A program made the position numbers and the translations under genes. Below the pieces are notes generated by a model. The model was not told the origin of the DNA, did no database searches, and was given only the letters and a program-made list of their open reading frames with translations. This document shows positions 1-7,972 of a stretch of 14,028 nt of DNA, in pieces (positions within the stretch are counted from its first letter, which is position 1; each line of letters starts with the position of its first letter). Origin of the DNA: an uncultured Oscillospiraceae bacterium (GTDB lineage Bacteria > Bacillota > Clostridia > Oscillospirales > Acutalibacteraceae); NCBI GenBank assembly GCA_900543305.1, contig UQQZ01000068.1, positions 1 through 14,028 on the forward strand. Direction: 5' to 3'.

Positions 1-14
1 CGCTCTTCCGATCT
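1..14. other. Illumina adapter remnant at contig edge
   Basis: The first 14 bases, CGCTCTTCCGATCT, are identical to the 3' end of the standard Illumina read-1 (P5-side) adapter; the C before GCTCTTCC fits that side and not the P7 side, which has T there. Genomic sequence therefore most likely begins at base 15. These bases are in frame with the MFS gene only by accident and should be trimmed. Confidence 0.9.
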
Positions 15-739
15 TGGGTCCCTATGCGGGAATCCAGGTGCAGAACAACATGAGCAGCAAGGCTTCCTTCTTGACCATCTTCGGCATCACCGTGGCAGCT
101 TTCATCTGCGTGGCCTGCTGCCGGATCAAGTATCCCAAAGTGAAGCGGAAAAAATTCTCCATCAAGGATTCCATCTATGGACCTGCCCTTCCCTTTATGT
201 GCAACATGATGTTCCTGATGATCCCCTATGGAGCTGTCATCGCTTACTCCTCCATTCTGGCCCAGGAAAAAGGCCTTTTAGCCTTTCTGCCCTACTTCTA
301 TATCTGCTTGGTGGTGGGAATGCTGGTATCCAAGCTGTCCACTCAGAAGATGATCGACGCAGGAAAACATCGGGTTTTGGTTTATGTGAGCCTGATTATC
401 CTCATCCTCACCATGGCCAGCTATCTGTTCCTGAACTCCGGAGTTCATATGCTGTTGGCCGGATTCTTCTTTGGCTTGGGCTACGGGATTCTGCAGCCTT
501 TGTTCCAGTCCTTTGTCACCGGCACCACTCCCGCTCCCCAACGGGGTGTGGCCAACGCCACTTACATGCTCTCCTATGATGTGGGAATCGGCATTGGCTC
601 CCTGCTCATGGGCTTTATGCAGGAATCTATCGGCCTGCCTGCCGGATTTGCGCTGACCGCCATCGCTTATGTGGTGGGAGGGATTCTCTACATCACCTAC
701 GTGGATGGGTACTACCGGAAGCTTCGCCTGGCAAAATAA
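15..739 (+). CDS. MFS transporter, C-terminal part (5' truncated)
   Basis: A highly hydrophobic protein of about 241 visible residues that looks like the C-terminal portion of a major facilitator superfamily permease in the cytoplasmic membrane. About seven membrane segments can be picked out: one near residues 18-38, a charged loop (KYPKVKRKK) typical of the MFS centre, then segments near 55-80, 88-106, 118-137, 143-168, 187-205 and 207-230. A complete family member has about 400 residues and 12 helices, so roughly 160 N-terminal residues are missing beyond the contig edge. The TTG at 14-16 straddles the adapter junction and is not a real start. The substrate cannot be told from this half; drug or small-metabolite efflux of the proton-driven kind is the usual guess. 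A hairpin terminator follows the stop codon. Confidence 0.85.
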
Positions 740-794
740 AAATAGAATCCATTTCAGGGTCCATCCGTACCGCAATTTTATCCAAAGAGCACAG

Positions 795-829
795 AAAAGG
801 GACATCGTCAGAAACGATGTCCCTTTTTT
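795..829 (+). terminator. Rho-independent terminator between convergent genes
   Basis: GGGACATCGT (799-808) pairs perfectly with ACGATGTCCC (814-823) around the 5-base loop CAGAA, and six T residues follow at 824-829. On the minus strand the same stem is followed by only four T (bases 795-798), so it can also stop nagA transcripts, probably less efficiently. It separates the MFS gene from nagA. Confidence 0.9.
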
Positions 830-862
830 ACGGAATTCTCTCCATACCCCTGGAGATCTTAC

Positions 863-1984
863 TCAGTGATAAACCCCTACAATGTCCAGGTTCTCATCCA
901 GCACTACCAGGTCTGCCCGCTTACCCGGTTCGATGCTGCCGATCTCACCGTCCAGCCCAATGGCCCTAGCAGGAATTAAGGTGGCCGCCTTGACAGCCTG
1001 GGTAAACGGCACCCCAAACGCCACCAGGTTCTTGACTTCCTGATGGAGGTTTGCCACGGATCCGGCAATGGTGCCGTCTTCCAAAGTGGCCTTTCCGCCT
1101 CGGACTGTCACCATCTGACCACCCAGGTCGAAGGGCTGGCCTTCCGGCATACCATTGGCCCGCATGGAGTCGCTGATCACCAGAGCTCTGTCTCCCAAAA
1201 GCCGAAATGCCGTCCGGAGCACTGCCGGATGAATGTGCTGACCGTCACAGATCAATTCTCCACGGACCCGGTCATCATCGAACACGGCGCCTACCACCCC
1301 GGGGCTCCGATGGTTCAAGCCGTTCATGGCGTTGAACAAATGAGTGGCATGGGTGATCCCACAATCAAAGGAACGCTTTGCCTCCTGGTATCCCGCAGTG
1401 GTGTGGGCAATGGAAACGGTGCAGAGGTCCTTGGCCTTTTGGGCGAATTCGTAGCCTCCGGGCTGTTCCGGAGCAATATCCACCAGACGGACAATTCCCC
1501 CGCTCAGCTCCACAAAATGCTGGAACAGGGCAAAGTCTGGAGCCTTAATTGCCTCTTCCCGCTGGGCACCCTTCCGCTCCTTGGCAATAAAGGGACCTTC
1601 CATGTTTACGCCTACCACCCGGGCGCCATCCTCAATGGGATGATCCATCAGGTCCTTGGCGGCCCACAGGGCCCCCTCGATCACATCTTGATCGGTGGTC
1701 ATAGTGGTGGGGCAGAAAGAGGTGACACCCTTTTGCAGCAGAAACCGAGCCATAGTCTCCAGGGCCTCACGAGTTCCATCGCAGGTGTCGGCCCCATCGC
1801 AGCCGTGGATGTGCACGTCCACAAACCCGGGCACAATGGTGTACCCCTGACAGTCCACCGCCAGATCCTCTTCTTTCCGGGGCAGATCTTTTCCTACCCG
1901 CAGAATCTTTCCGTCCTGGATCTCCAAATCCCCCTGGACCAGCTGGAACTCTCCATCCAGGTAGTTCGCGTGGATCAACAGCAT
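863..1984 (-). CDS. nagA: N-acetylglucosamine-6-phosphate deacetylase
   Basis: This 373-residue cytoplasmic amidohydrolase removes acetate from N-acetylglucosamine-6-phosphate, giving glucosamine-6-phosphate for cell-wall precursor synthesis or glycolysis. Family features are present: the VDVHIH metal motif (H58, H60) after a small beta domain, E129 in NMEGPF, H194 in IAHT, H215 in THLFNAMNG, the substrate-site DGQHIHP (H250), the catalytic aspartate D272 in ISDSM, and the C-terminal GSIEPGKRADLVVLD that closes the beta domain. The open frame extends 51 codons upstream to 2137, but the ATG at 1984 is preferred: it has the ribosome site AGGGAGGA about 7 bases upstream, gives the normal family length, and the extension would overlap bofA. 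It is the last gene of the minus-strand unit. No nagB is visible nearby. Confidence 0.95.
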   Translation of the reverse strand: MLLIHANYLDGEFQLVQGDLEIQDGKILRVGKDLPRKEEDLAVDCQGYTIVPGFVDVHIHGCDGADTCDGTREALETMARFLLQKGVTSFCPTTMTTDQDVIEGALWAAKDLMDHPIEDGARVVGVNMEGPFIAKERKGAQREEAIKAPDFALFQHFVELSGGIVRLVDIAPEQPGGYEFAQKAKDLCTVSIAHTTAGYQEAKRSFDCGITHATHLFNAMNGLNHRSPGVVGAVFDDDRVRGELICDGQHIHPAVLRTAFRLLGDRALVISDSMRANGMPEGQPFDLGGQMVTVRGGKATLEDGTIAGSVANLHQEVKNLVAFGVPFTQAVKAATLIPARAIGLDGEIGSIEPGKRADLVVLDENLDIVGVYH

Positions 1985-2022
1985 TTGCACGTCCTCCCTT
2001 TTTGTGCCGGAATCCGGCATGA

Positions 2023-2196
2023 TTACAACATCGCGTTGAGCAACACCATCAGCGTCACTCCGGGTATGCCCAAAAGACCCGCCGCCCCCAAATGCAATGG
2101 GCTCAGCGTTAATGTCACCCCCGTGTAGGCGCCGCAAAAATTGACCAGGGCCAGGGCCGCAAACCCCAGCACTGCCGAAAGCAAAAACCCCTTCAT
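2023..2196 (-). CDS. bofA: BofA-like sigma-K processing inhibitor, small membrane protein
   Basis: A 57-codon gene encoding MKGFLLSAVLGFAALALVNF, then CGAYTGVTLTLSPLHLGAAG and LLGIPGVTLMVLLNAML. The pattern of a first hydrophobic helix, an N-x-x-G/GAYTGV-type turn, and a second helix containing LLGIPGV resembles the C-terminal region of BofA (pro-sigma-K processing inhibitor family). In Bacillus, BofA is an integral membrane protein that holds the SpoIVFB protease inactive until the forespore signal arrives. This copy is shorter than Bacillus BofA (about 87 residues), as is common in Clostridia. A GAGGGG ribosome site lies 8 bases upstream of the ATG. It sits 63 bases after rnr and 38 bases before nagA on the same strand, so it is probably cotranscribed. 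The family call is from motif recall, not a search. Confidence 0.75.
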   Translation of the reverse strand: MKGFLLSAVLGFAALALVNFCGAYTGVTLTLSPLHLGAAGLLGIPGVTLMVLLNAML

Positions 2197-2259
2197 CACA
2201 CGATCCCCTCTGTTTGTCCGGATATGGATCTTTATGAAGGAAATCCCGCTTTTATTCCA

Positions 2260-4500
2260 TCAGGGTTCCTGGGGCATGAAATCCACCCGGCCTGTAGCCA
2301 CATCAGCCGCAGCCACAATGATGCCCAGCTCTTCGCCCATCATCAGCACACGGCCGGAACGCAGATCCCGGTGGGCCACTTCCCCGTCAAATTCAAATTC
2401 GCAGTTTTCAAAATCGTTGAGGCTCACAAAACCCTCGGCGTTGTTCTCCAATTTCACGAACAAACCTTTGGGGGTCACGCCGCTGATAATGCCCGTGTGA
2501 CGCTCTCCCAAGTGGGCTTTCATATATTCCGCCACATAGCAGTCTTCGGCTGCCCGTTCTCCGGTCACTGCCCGAACCTCGTTTTTGGAGGACTCTGCCG
2601 CCGCCAAGGTGGCAAATTCCCCATACCGTTTTTTCAGGGTGGTTTGATCCGTCCCTGCCACCAAGTCGCTCAAAATCCGGTGAATGGAGGTGTCGGGGTA
2701 CCGGCGGATAGGAGAGGTGAAATGGCTGTATTCCCCCAGAGCCAGGCCGAAATGGCCAATTTCCCGGTCAGAGTAGTGGGCTTTCTCCATGGTTCGCAGC
2801 ACCCGTTGATTGACCAGAGATTCCCGGGGCGTCCCCTTGACTCGATCCAGAATAGCGCCGAAGTCCTTGGTGGAAGGCTTTCCCCGGCGCAGCTCCCGGC
2901 AGGGAATTCCAAGCCGTTCCAACAGCTCCGCCAGCTCCTCCACACGGTCAGGCTGAGGCCGTTCATGCACCCGGTACAGGAAGGGGATTTCCGCCTTCAA
3001 GGCTGCCCGAGCCGCCGCAATGTTGGCCGCAATCATCATCTGCTCAATGAGCTGCTCCGCTTCCCCGGTGGTACGGGGCAGCAGGGCAATGCAGACGCCG
3101 TTTTCATCCAGAACAAACTTTGTCTCATCGCTGGACAGATCCATATTTCCCCGGGCTTTCGCAGCCTGTTCAAAGACACCGGCCAACTCCTTGGCCGCCA
3201 TCAGACTGTCCATAACAGGGGCGTATTTCTGGAGGATTTCTTGGGACGCGGTCCCTGCCAGGATCTCATTTACCTCCGAGTAAACACCCCGTACTTTGGA
3301 GTCGATTACCGTTTTCCGGAACTGGTAATCCACCATGTTGCCTTCTTTATCAAACTCCATCAGAGCCGAAAAAGTCAGCTTGTCCGTTCCGGCGTTCAGG
3401 GAACAGACCCCATTGGACAGGGCTTCCGGCAGCATGGGAATCACCCGGTCCGCAAAGTACACGGAGGTGCCCCGCCGGAATGCCTCATTGTCAATGGCGC
3501 TTTTGGCCTTCACATAATGGGACACATCCGCAATGTGCACGCCCAGTTTGTATCCAGTCTCCGTTTTCCGAACGGAAATAGCGTCGTCCAGATCTTTGGC
3601 ATCGGCACTGTCAATGGTGAAGATGGGCTCGTCCCGCAAATCCAACCGGCTGTCGATGTCCTCTTGGGTGACGGTCATCTTGGAAATCTCTTCCGCCTCC
3701 GCCATGACCTCCGGAGGAAACTCCGTCAGGATCCCACACCGGGCAATGATAGCGTCCGCGCAAATTCTGGCCCGCTCTCCGGTTCCGAATACAGATTTGA
3801 TCTCCACCTGGCTCCAATTTTCCAGATTGTCCTCTTTGGGCTGGATCAGCACCTTGTCCCCATCTTTGGCCCCGTTCAGGCCGCCAACTACGTTCAGATC
3901 GTACCGAAGGGCTCCATCCGGTGTGACACGGGCACCATTTTCATCCACATGGACCGTTCCGGTCATGGGCTGCTCGCTTCGGGATACAATCCGTTTCACC
4001 CGGCCGCTGGGACCTTTGTCCCGCTTTTGCAGGTCCGTCAGGATCACCTGATCTCCCAAAAACGCGCCTTTAAGACCACTGCCGGGAATGAAAATATCCT
4101 CTCCTCCCAGCTTGGGCCGGGCAAATCCAAACCGCTCCGACAAGGACACCAGTTCTGCCTCAATATCCCCGCCCCGGGGCACCAATTTGACCCAGTGGTC
4201 TTTGTCCACCTGGATCTCACCTTTGTCTTTTAAGGAATGCAGGGCATCGTAAAAGGTATCCTTATCCCGAATGCCCGCTTCCCGCATCAAAGACCGGGAA
4301 GGTACTCCGTCTCCGCCGCAGCGCTTCAAGGCCGCCACGATCACCTTCTCTTCCAAAGTGCTGGCAGAGCTGGGCAACTCATAGGCATCCGTATTTCCGA
4401 ACGTCCGCTGTCCAAATCCGCCTCGTCCGCCGGTCCTGCCACCGTTTCCCCGACGAATTCCATTCCGATTCCCGTTAAAATTTCCTCTTCTTCTCTCCAT
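2260..4500 (-). CDS. rnr: Ribonuclease R (RNB-family 3'-5' exoribonuclease)
   Basis: This 746-residue hydrolytic exoribonuclease degrades structured RNA processively from the 3' end. Numbering from the ATG at 4500, the parts are an Arg/Gly/Asn-rich N-terminal extension (1-33), a winged-helix domain (about 48-108), cold-shock/OB domains (about 110-240), the RNB catalytic domain (about 285-610) with DSADAKDLDDAIS carrying the four metal aspartates (297, 303, 305, 306), the motifs HERPQPDR and YSHFTSPIRRYPD, and a C-terminal S1 domain (about 668-743). The frame also allows a GTG start two codons upstream (4506). The upstream GAGAAAGAAG is only a weak ribosome site, so the start is not certain. 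Unlike E. coli RNase R there is no basic C-terminal tail; the basic region is at the N-terminus. It lies 34 bases after murD. Confidence 0.95.
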   Translation of the reverse strand: MERRRGNFNGNRNGIRRGNGGRTGGRGGFGQRTFGNTDAYELPSSASTLEEKVIVAALKRCGGDGVPSRSLMREAGIRDKDTFYDALHSLKDKGEIQVDKDHWVKLVPRGGDIEAELVSLSERFGFARPKLGGEDIFIPGSGLKGAFLGDQVILTDLQKRDKGPSGRVKRIVSRSEQPMTGTVHVDENGARVTPDGALRYDLNVVGGLNGAKDGDKVLIQPKEDNLENWSQVEIKSVFGTGERARICADAIIARCGILTEFPPEVMAEAEEISKMTVTQEDIDSRLDLRDEPIFTIDSADAKDLDDAISVRKTETGYKLGVHIADVSHYVKAKSAIDNEAFRRGTSVYFADRVIPMLPEALSNGVCSLNAGTDKLTFSALMEFDKEGNMVDYQFRKTVIDSKVRGVYSEVNEILAGTASQEILQKYAPVMDSLMAAKELAGVFEQAAKARGNMDLSSDETKFVLDENGVCIALLPRTTGEAEQLIEQMMIAANIAAARAALKAEIPFLYRVHERPQPDRVEELAELLERLGIPCRELRRGKPSTKDFGAILDRVKGTPRESLVNQRVLRTMEKAHYSDREIGHFGLALGEYSHFTSPIRRYPDTSIHRILSDLVAGTDQTTLKKRYGEFATLAAAESSKNEVRAVTGERAAEDCYVAEYMKAHLGERHTGIISGVTPKGLFVKLENNAEGFVSLNDFENCEFEFDGEVAHRDLRSGRVLMMGEELGIIVAAADVATGRVDFMPQEP

Positions 4501-4534
4501 ACACACACTTCTTTCTCGGGGCCGTCCCCCGCAC

Positions 4535-5908
4535 TCACTGTAATCCGTTTACCAATTCCTTGTAATGTCGTCCCCGCACCTCAAAATTGGGGTACAGGTC
4601 AAATGCCGCCGACGCCGGGCACAGAGACACAATGTCCCCAGGCTGGGCACATTGAGCCGCGGCCTTTACCGCCTGTTCCATATTCTCCACCCGGAGAATC
4701 TCCGGGGCGCCTTCCTTGTAATTGTCCGCTCCACGCACTGCATCCTCAATCTTCTGGGCAGTGGCTCCCAGGAGAATCAAGGTCTTCACCTTGTCGCACA
4801 CCACCGGTCCCAGCGGATCAAAGGGGATATGCTTGTCATAGCCCCCTGCAATCATGATGATCTTCTGGGCATACAGGGACAAGGTTCCGGACATGGTCCG
4901 GGTGGGGGAGGTGGCAATGGAATCGTTATAGTATTTTACCCCCCGGAGTTCTCTTACAAACTCCGCACGGTGCTCCACCCCGTGGAAACTTTGGGCCACC
5001 TGACGGATCACGGAAGGATCTACATCTCCCCACACCGCCCCAATGGCTGCCATATAGTTTTCCACATTGTGCCAGCCGGGAATGAAAATCTGGGAAAGGG
5101 GCATCAAAGGTTGGTTGTTAACATAAATCTGTTCCTGGTCACACCAAACGCCCCGCTCCACCGGCTCTCCCCGGCGGAACATCCAGCAGTCACCCCGGAC
5201 TTCCGGCCCGAAGGATGCGGTGATCTCATTGCCCCCATTGAGCACTGTCCGGGAAAAGGCTCCCTGGTGCAGGAAAATGTTCTTCTTAGCGTCGATATAT
5301 TCCGCCATGTCCTTGTGAATATCCAGGTGATTGGGAGAAAGATTGGTCACCACCGCCACATCGGGACTGTTCCGCATGGAGATCAGCTGGAAACTGGAAA
5401 GTTCCACCACAGCGCAATCTCCCGGGTCGATGGATTCAATCTCCGGCAGCAAAGGCTTGCCGATATTCCCTCCCAGGTGGACCCTTTTCCCCTGGGCCTT
5501 TAAAAACTCCGCAATGATGGAGGTGGTGGTGGTTTTGCCGTCACTGCCAGTGACCGCGTAGATCTTGCAGGGACAGAGTTCGAAAAAGACCTCCATTTCA
5601 CTGGTGACCACTGCCCCACGTTTCCGGGCAGCTTCCAACTGAGGCAGATGGAACTTCATGCCGGGCGTGCGAAAAATCACGTCTTCGTCCAGGTCCTCCA
5701 AATAGCTTTCCCCCAGAATCAGCTTCACTCCCAGCTCCTGCAGCTGTTTGCCGTTTTCCCCCAGTTCCTCAAGGCTTCTCTTGTCCCGGGCGGAAACCAT
5801 GGCACCCTTCTCCCGGAACAGGCGGATCAGGGGCATATGGCTGCGGCCAATGCCGCAAAATGTGACGGTCTTGCCTGCGATGTTTTCGAAAAACTCCTTT
5901 TGATTCAC
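4535..5908 (-). CDS. murD: UDP-N-acetylmuramoyl-L-alanine--D-glutamate ligase
   Basis: A cytoplasmic ATP-dependent ligase that adds D-glutamate to UDP-MurNAc-L-alanine in peptidoglycan precursor synthesis. Numbering from the GTG at 5908 (457 residues), features are the N-terminal nucleotide-sugar fold (GKTVTFCGIGRS), the ATP loop TGSDGKTTTTS (about 120-130), NLSPNHLD (about 189-196) followed by the AKK lysines (about 207-209), HRAE (313-316), NDSIATSPTRT (about 328-338), and the C-terminal domain with LCPASAAFDLYPNFEVRGRHYKEL. The frame is open to a TTG at 5965 that would overlap the ABC gene by 11 bases and give 476 residues. I prefer the GTG because it matches the family N-terminus and has GTGGAG just upstream, though the 4-base spacing is short. 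It lies outside any visible division/cell-wall gene cluster. Confidence 0.93.
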   Translation of the reverse strand: MNQKEFFENIAGKTVTFCGIGRSHMPLIRLFREKGAMVSARDKRSLEELGENGKQLQELGVKLILGESYLEDLDEDVIFRTPGMKFHLPQLEAARKRGAVVTSEMEVFFELCPCKIYAVTGSDGKTTTTSIIAEFLKAQGKRVHLGGNIGKPLLPEIESIDPGDCAVVELSSFQLISMRNSPDVAVVTNLSPNHLDIHKDMAEYIDAKKNIFLHQGAFSRTVLNGGNEITASFGPEVRGDCWMFRRGEPVERGVWCDQEQIYVNNQPLMPLSQIFIPGWHNVENYMAAIGAVWGDVDPSVIRQVAQSFHGVEHRAEFVRELRGVKYYNDSIATSPTRTMSGTLSLYAQKIIMIAGGYDKHIPFDPLGPVVCDKVKTLILLGATAQKIEDAVRGADNYKEGAPEILRVENMEQAVKAAAQCAQPGDIVSLCPASAAFDLYPNFEVRGRHYKELVNGLQ

Positions 5909-5954
5909 AGTTCTCCACTTCCAATCTTTATCCGGTCCGGCCTGTTTGCCGGGC

Positions 5955-7748
5955 TCATTCTCCAAGATGCTCCGCCGTCAGAGATCTGTCGTCGGCGTAG
6001 CTGCTGTACAGGTTGTAATAGAGGCCCTTCTTGGCCATCAGCTCTTCGTGGGTTCCCTTTTCCTCAATGCCGTTGTGGGTGAGCACCAGAATCACCGTGG
6101 CGTTCTTGATGGTGGTCAGCCGGTGGGCAATGGTAAAGGTGGTGCGACCCTTAGCCAGTTTTTCTAGGGATGCCTGAACGATCTTTTCGCTTTCATTGTC
6201 CAGAGCACTGGTAGCTTCATCCAGGATCATAATGGGAGGATTCTTCAGGAAAGCACGGGCAATGCTGATCCGCTGCTTCTGGCCTCCAGACAGCTTCACG
6301 CCCCGCTCTCCCACGAAGGTGTCATACCCATCGGAAAGCTCCAGAATAAACTCGTGGGCGCCAGCCTGCTTGGCCGCCTGGATCACCTCTTCCCGAGAAG
6401 CTCCAGGCTTGCCATACTGGATATTCTCGAACACCGTTCCGGAAAACAGGTACACATCCTGCTGCACAAACCCAATCTGAGACCGAAGGGATTGCAGGGT
6501 CACCTTGTGGATATCCTCCCCATCGATGAGGATGCGGCCCTCGTCCACGTCGTAAAACCGGGGGATCAGATTACACAGGGTGGTCTTGCCGCCGCCGGAA
6601 GGTCCCACCAGAGCCACGTTCTCTCCGGCTTTCACCTGCAGATTGATGTGGGACAGCACCTGCTTCCCGTCATCCGCATAACTGAAACTCACATTTTCAA
6701 AGGTCACGTCTCCCCGCTTGATTTCCAGGGGTTTCGCTCCGGGTTCGTCAAAAATGTCCACATCCGCGTCCATCACCTGGAAGAACCGTTCCACACCGGT
6801 CATGCCCTGCTGGAACTGCTCCGCAAATTGCACCAGTCTCCGGATAGAGGTGATCAGAGTGCCCACATACAGCATGTAAGCCACCAGGTCCGCAGGCTGA
6901 ATCTGCCCGCCGATCATGAACAGGGCGCCGGCTACCAGCACCAGCAGGTTCATCAGTCCGTCAAACAGCCGGTTGGAGGCTTCAAACCCGCCCATGTAAA
7001 AATAACGGTGACGCTTTACGTTGTAGAAAATCTGGTTTCCCTTTTCAAACTTTTCCTTTTCCAGCCCCTCGTTGGCAAAAGACTTGACCACCCGGACTCC
7101 CAGAAGGCTATCCTCTACCTGGGCATTGATCTCTCCCAACTGAACCCGCTGCCGGCGGAACTGTTCCTTCATCTTCCCATTGAAGTAGATGGCCGCCACA
7201 ATGATCAGAGGCACCACCGTAAACATGATCAGAGTCAGCCACACATTGACCCCGCACAAAATGATGAAGGAACCGATGATCTTGATTCCCGCGATGAAAA
7301 ATTCCTCCGGACAATGGTGGGCAAACTCGGTCACGTCAAACAGGTCCGTGGTGATCCGGGTCATGATCTGGCCCACCTTGGTGTTGTCAAAATAGTTGAA
7401 CGACAGCTTTTGCAAATGATCGAACATGGCGGTGCGCATGTCAGTTTCAATCTTCGTACCCATAATATGCCCGATGGAGGCCATGAAGAAATTGGCCGCA
7501 GCGTCCACCAAACGCAAAAACAGGTACAACGCGCCGATCTTCACCACCAGCCCCACCGTCAAGGAAGCCAAGTCGTTGATTCCCGCGTTGGTCACATACC
7601 GCACCAACATGGGCAGCACCAGCTCGCAAATGGTGGTCAACGCCGCGCAAAACAGGTCAAAAAACAGCACGCCTTTGTATTTCTTAAAATACGGGATAAA
7701 CCGGCGCACCAACCCCTTGGGATGTTTCCGTTTCGTCTCACTCGTCAC
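5955..7748 (-). CDS. ABC exporter, fused membrane and ATPase domains
   Basis: A half-transporter of the multidrug/lipid exporter type (MsbA/LmrA/BmrA-like) that dimerises in the cytoplasmic membrane. Numbering from the GTG at 7748 (597 residues), the six-helix membrane domain spans about 25-315 and includes the coupling-helix region NYFDNTKVGQIMTRITTD. The ATPase domain (about 345-580) has the Walker A GPSGGGKTT (382-390), Q-loop Q430, signature LSGGQKQR (486-493), Walker B IMILDEATSALD (506-517) and switch H542. A TTG seven codons upstream (7769) is possible, but it lacks a good ribosome site, whereas GTG has AAAGGTG about 10 bases upstream. It is first in the minus-strand unit behind the promoter at 7796-7824. 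The substrate is unknown; linkage to murD and nagA hints at an envelope role but does not prove it. Confidence 0.93.
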   Translation of the reverse strand: MTSETKRKHPKGLVRRFIPYFKKYKGVLFFDLFCAALTTICELVLPMLVRYVTNAGINDLASLTVGLVVKIGALYLFLRLVDAAANFFMASIGHIMGTKIETDMRTAMFDHLQKLSFNYFDNTKVGQIMTRITTDLFDVTEFAHHCPEEFFIAGIKIIGSFIILCGVNVWLTLIMFTVVPLIIVAAIYFNGKMKEQFRRQRVQLGEINAQVEDSLLGVRVVKSFANEGLEKEKFEKGNQIFYNVKRHRYFYMGGFEASNRLFDGLMNLLVLVAGALFMIGGQIQPADLVAYMLYVGTLITSIRRLVQFAEQFQQGMTGVERFFQVMDADVDIFDEPGAKPLEIKRGDVTFENVSFSYADDGKQVLSHINLQVKAGENVALVGPSGGGKTTLCNLIPRFYDVDEGRILIDGEDIHKVTLQSLRSQIGFVQQDVYLFSGTVFENIQYGKPGASREEVIQAAKQAGAHEFILELSDGYDTFVGERGVKLSGGQKQRISIARAFLKNPPIMILDEATSALDNESEKIVQASLEKLAKGRTTFTIAHRLTTIKNATVILVLTHNGIEEKGTHEELMAKKGLYYNLYSSYADDRSLTAEHLGE

Positions 7749-7795
7749 TTCAAAATCGCACCTTTCCAAAAAATGCCCACAAAATCCTACTTTGC

Positions 7796-7824
7796 ATTAT
7801 GCCACAATCCCCCAAAAGAATCAA
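7796..7824 (-). promoter_or_regulatory. Sigma-A promoter for the ABC-murD-rnr-bofA-nagA unit
   Basis: Reading the minus strand, TTGATT (7819-7824) and CATAAT (7796-7801) are separated by exactly 17 bases. The transcript would start near 7789, leaving a leader of about 40 bases before the preferred GTG start of the ABC gene. No other comparable promoter was noticed inside the five-gene unit. Confidence 0.65.
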
Positions 7825-7864
7825 CCCCCGGATCCCACTCTCCGCCCCTTTCCCTCTCCCTTTT

Positions 7865-7881
7865 CTCCAGAACTTCTGGAG
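7865..7881. repeat. Perfect 8-1-8 palindrome, possible operator
   Basis: CTCCAGAA (7865-7872), a single C, then TTCTGGAG (7874-7881) forms a perfect inverted repeat. It lies between the two divergent promoters, 24 bases upstream of the rightward -35 box and 40 bases upstream of the leftward one. The short centre and lack of a T tract argue against a terminator and fit a binding site for a dimeric regulator. The regulator is not identifiable here. Confidence 0.55.
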
Positions 7882-7905
7882 GATCCCGTTTTGTAGGGAA
7901 TTTCC

Positions 7906-7934
7906 TTGCCAAAATGCCCTTTTGGCCTTATAAT
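7906..7934 (+). promoter_or_regulatory. Sigma-A promoter for the 2-hydroxyacid dehydrogenase gene
   Basis: TTGCCA (7906-7911) and a perfect TATAAT (7929-7934) are separated by 17 bases. It is followed at 7957-7965 by the strong ribosome site AGGAGGAGG, 7 bases before the TTG start at 7973, which settles that unusual start codon. Confidence 0.85.
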
Positions 7935-7972
7935 CGAAAGAGGAATCCACCAAATTAGGAGGAGGAACGCTT

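Noticed and set aside
1043..2128. 361-codon open frame on the plus strand
   Set aside because: It is antisense to nagA and bofA; the translation matches no family that I can recognise, whereas nagA has complete catalytic motifs.
2224..4233. 669-codon open frame on the plus strand
   Set aside because: It lies entirely antisense to rnr, whose protein has all RNB, cold-shock and S1 motifs. The plus-strand translation shows no recognisable domain and has no ribosome site; it is a by-product of GC-rich codon use.
6354..7958. 534-codon open frame on the plus strand
   Set aside because: It is antisense to the ABC exporter, His/Gln-rich and low in recognisable structure, with no promoter or ribosome site. 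The minus-strand gene explains the sequence.
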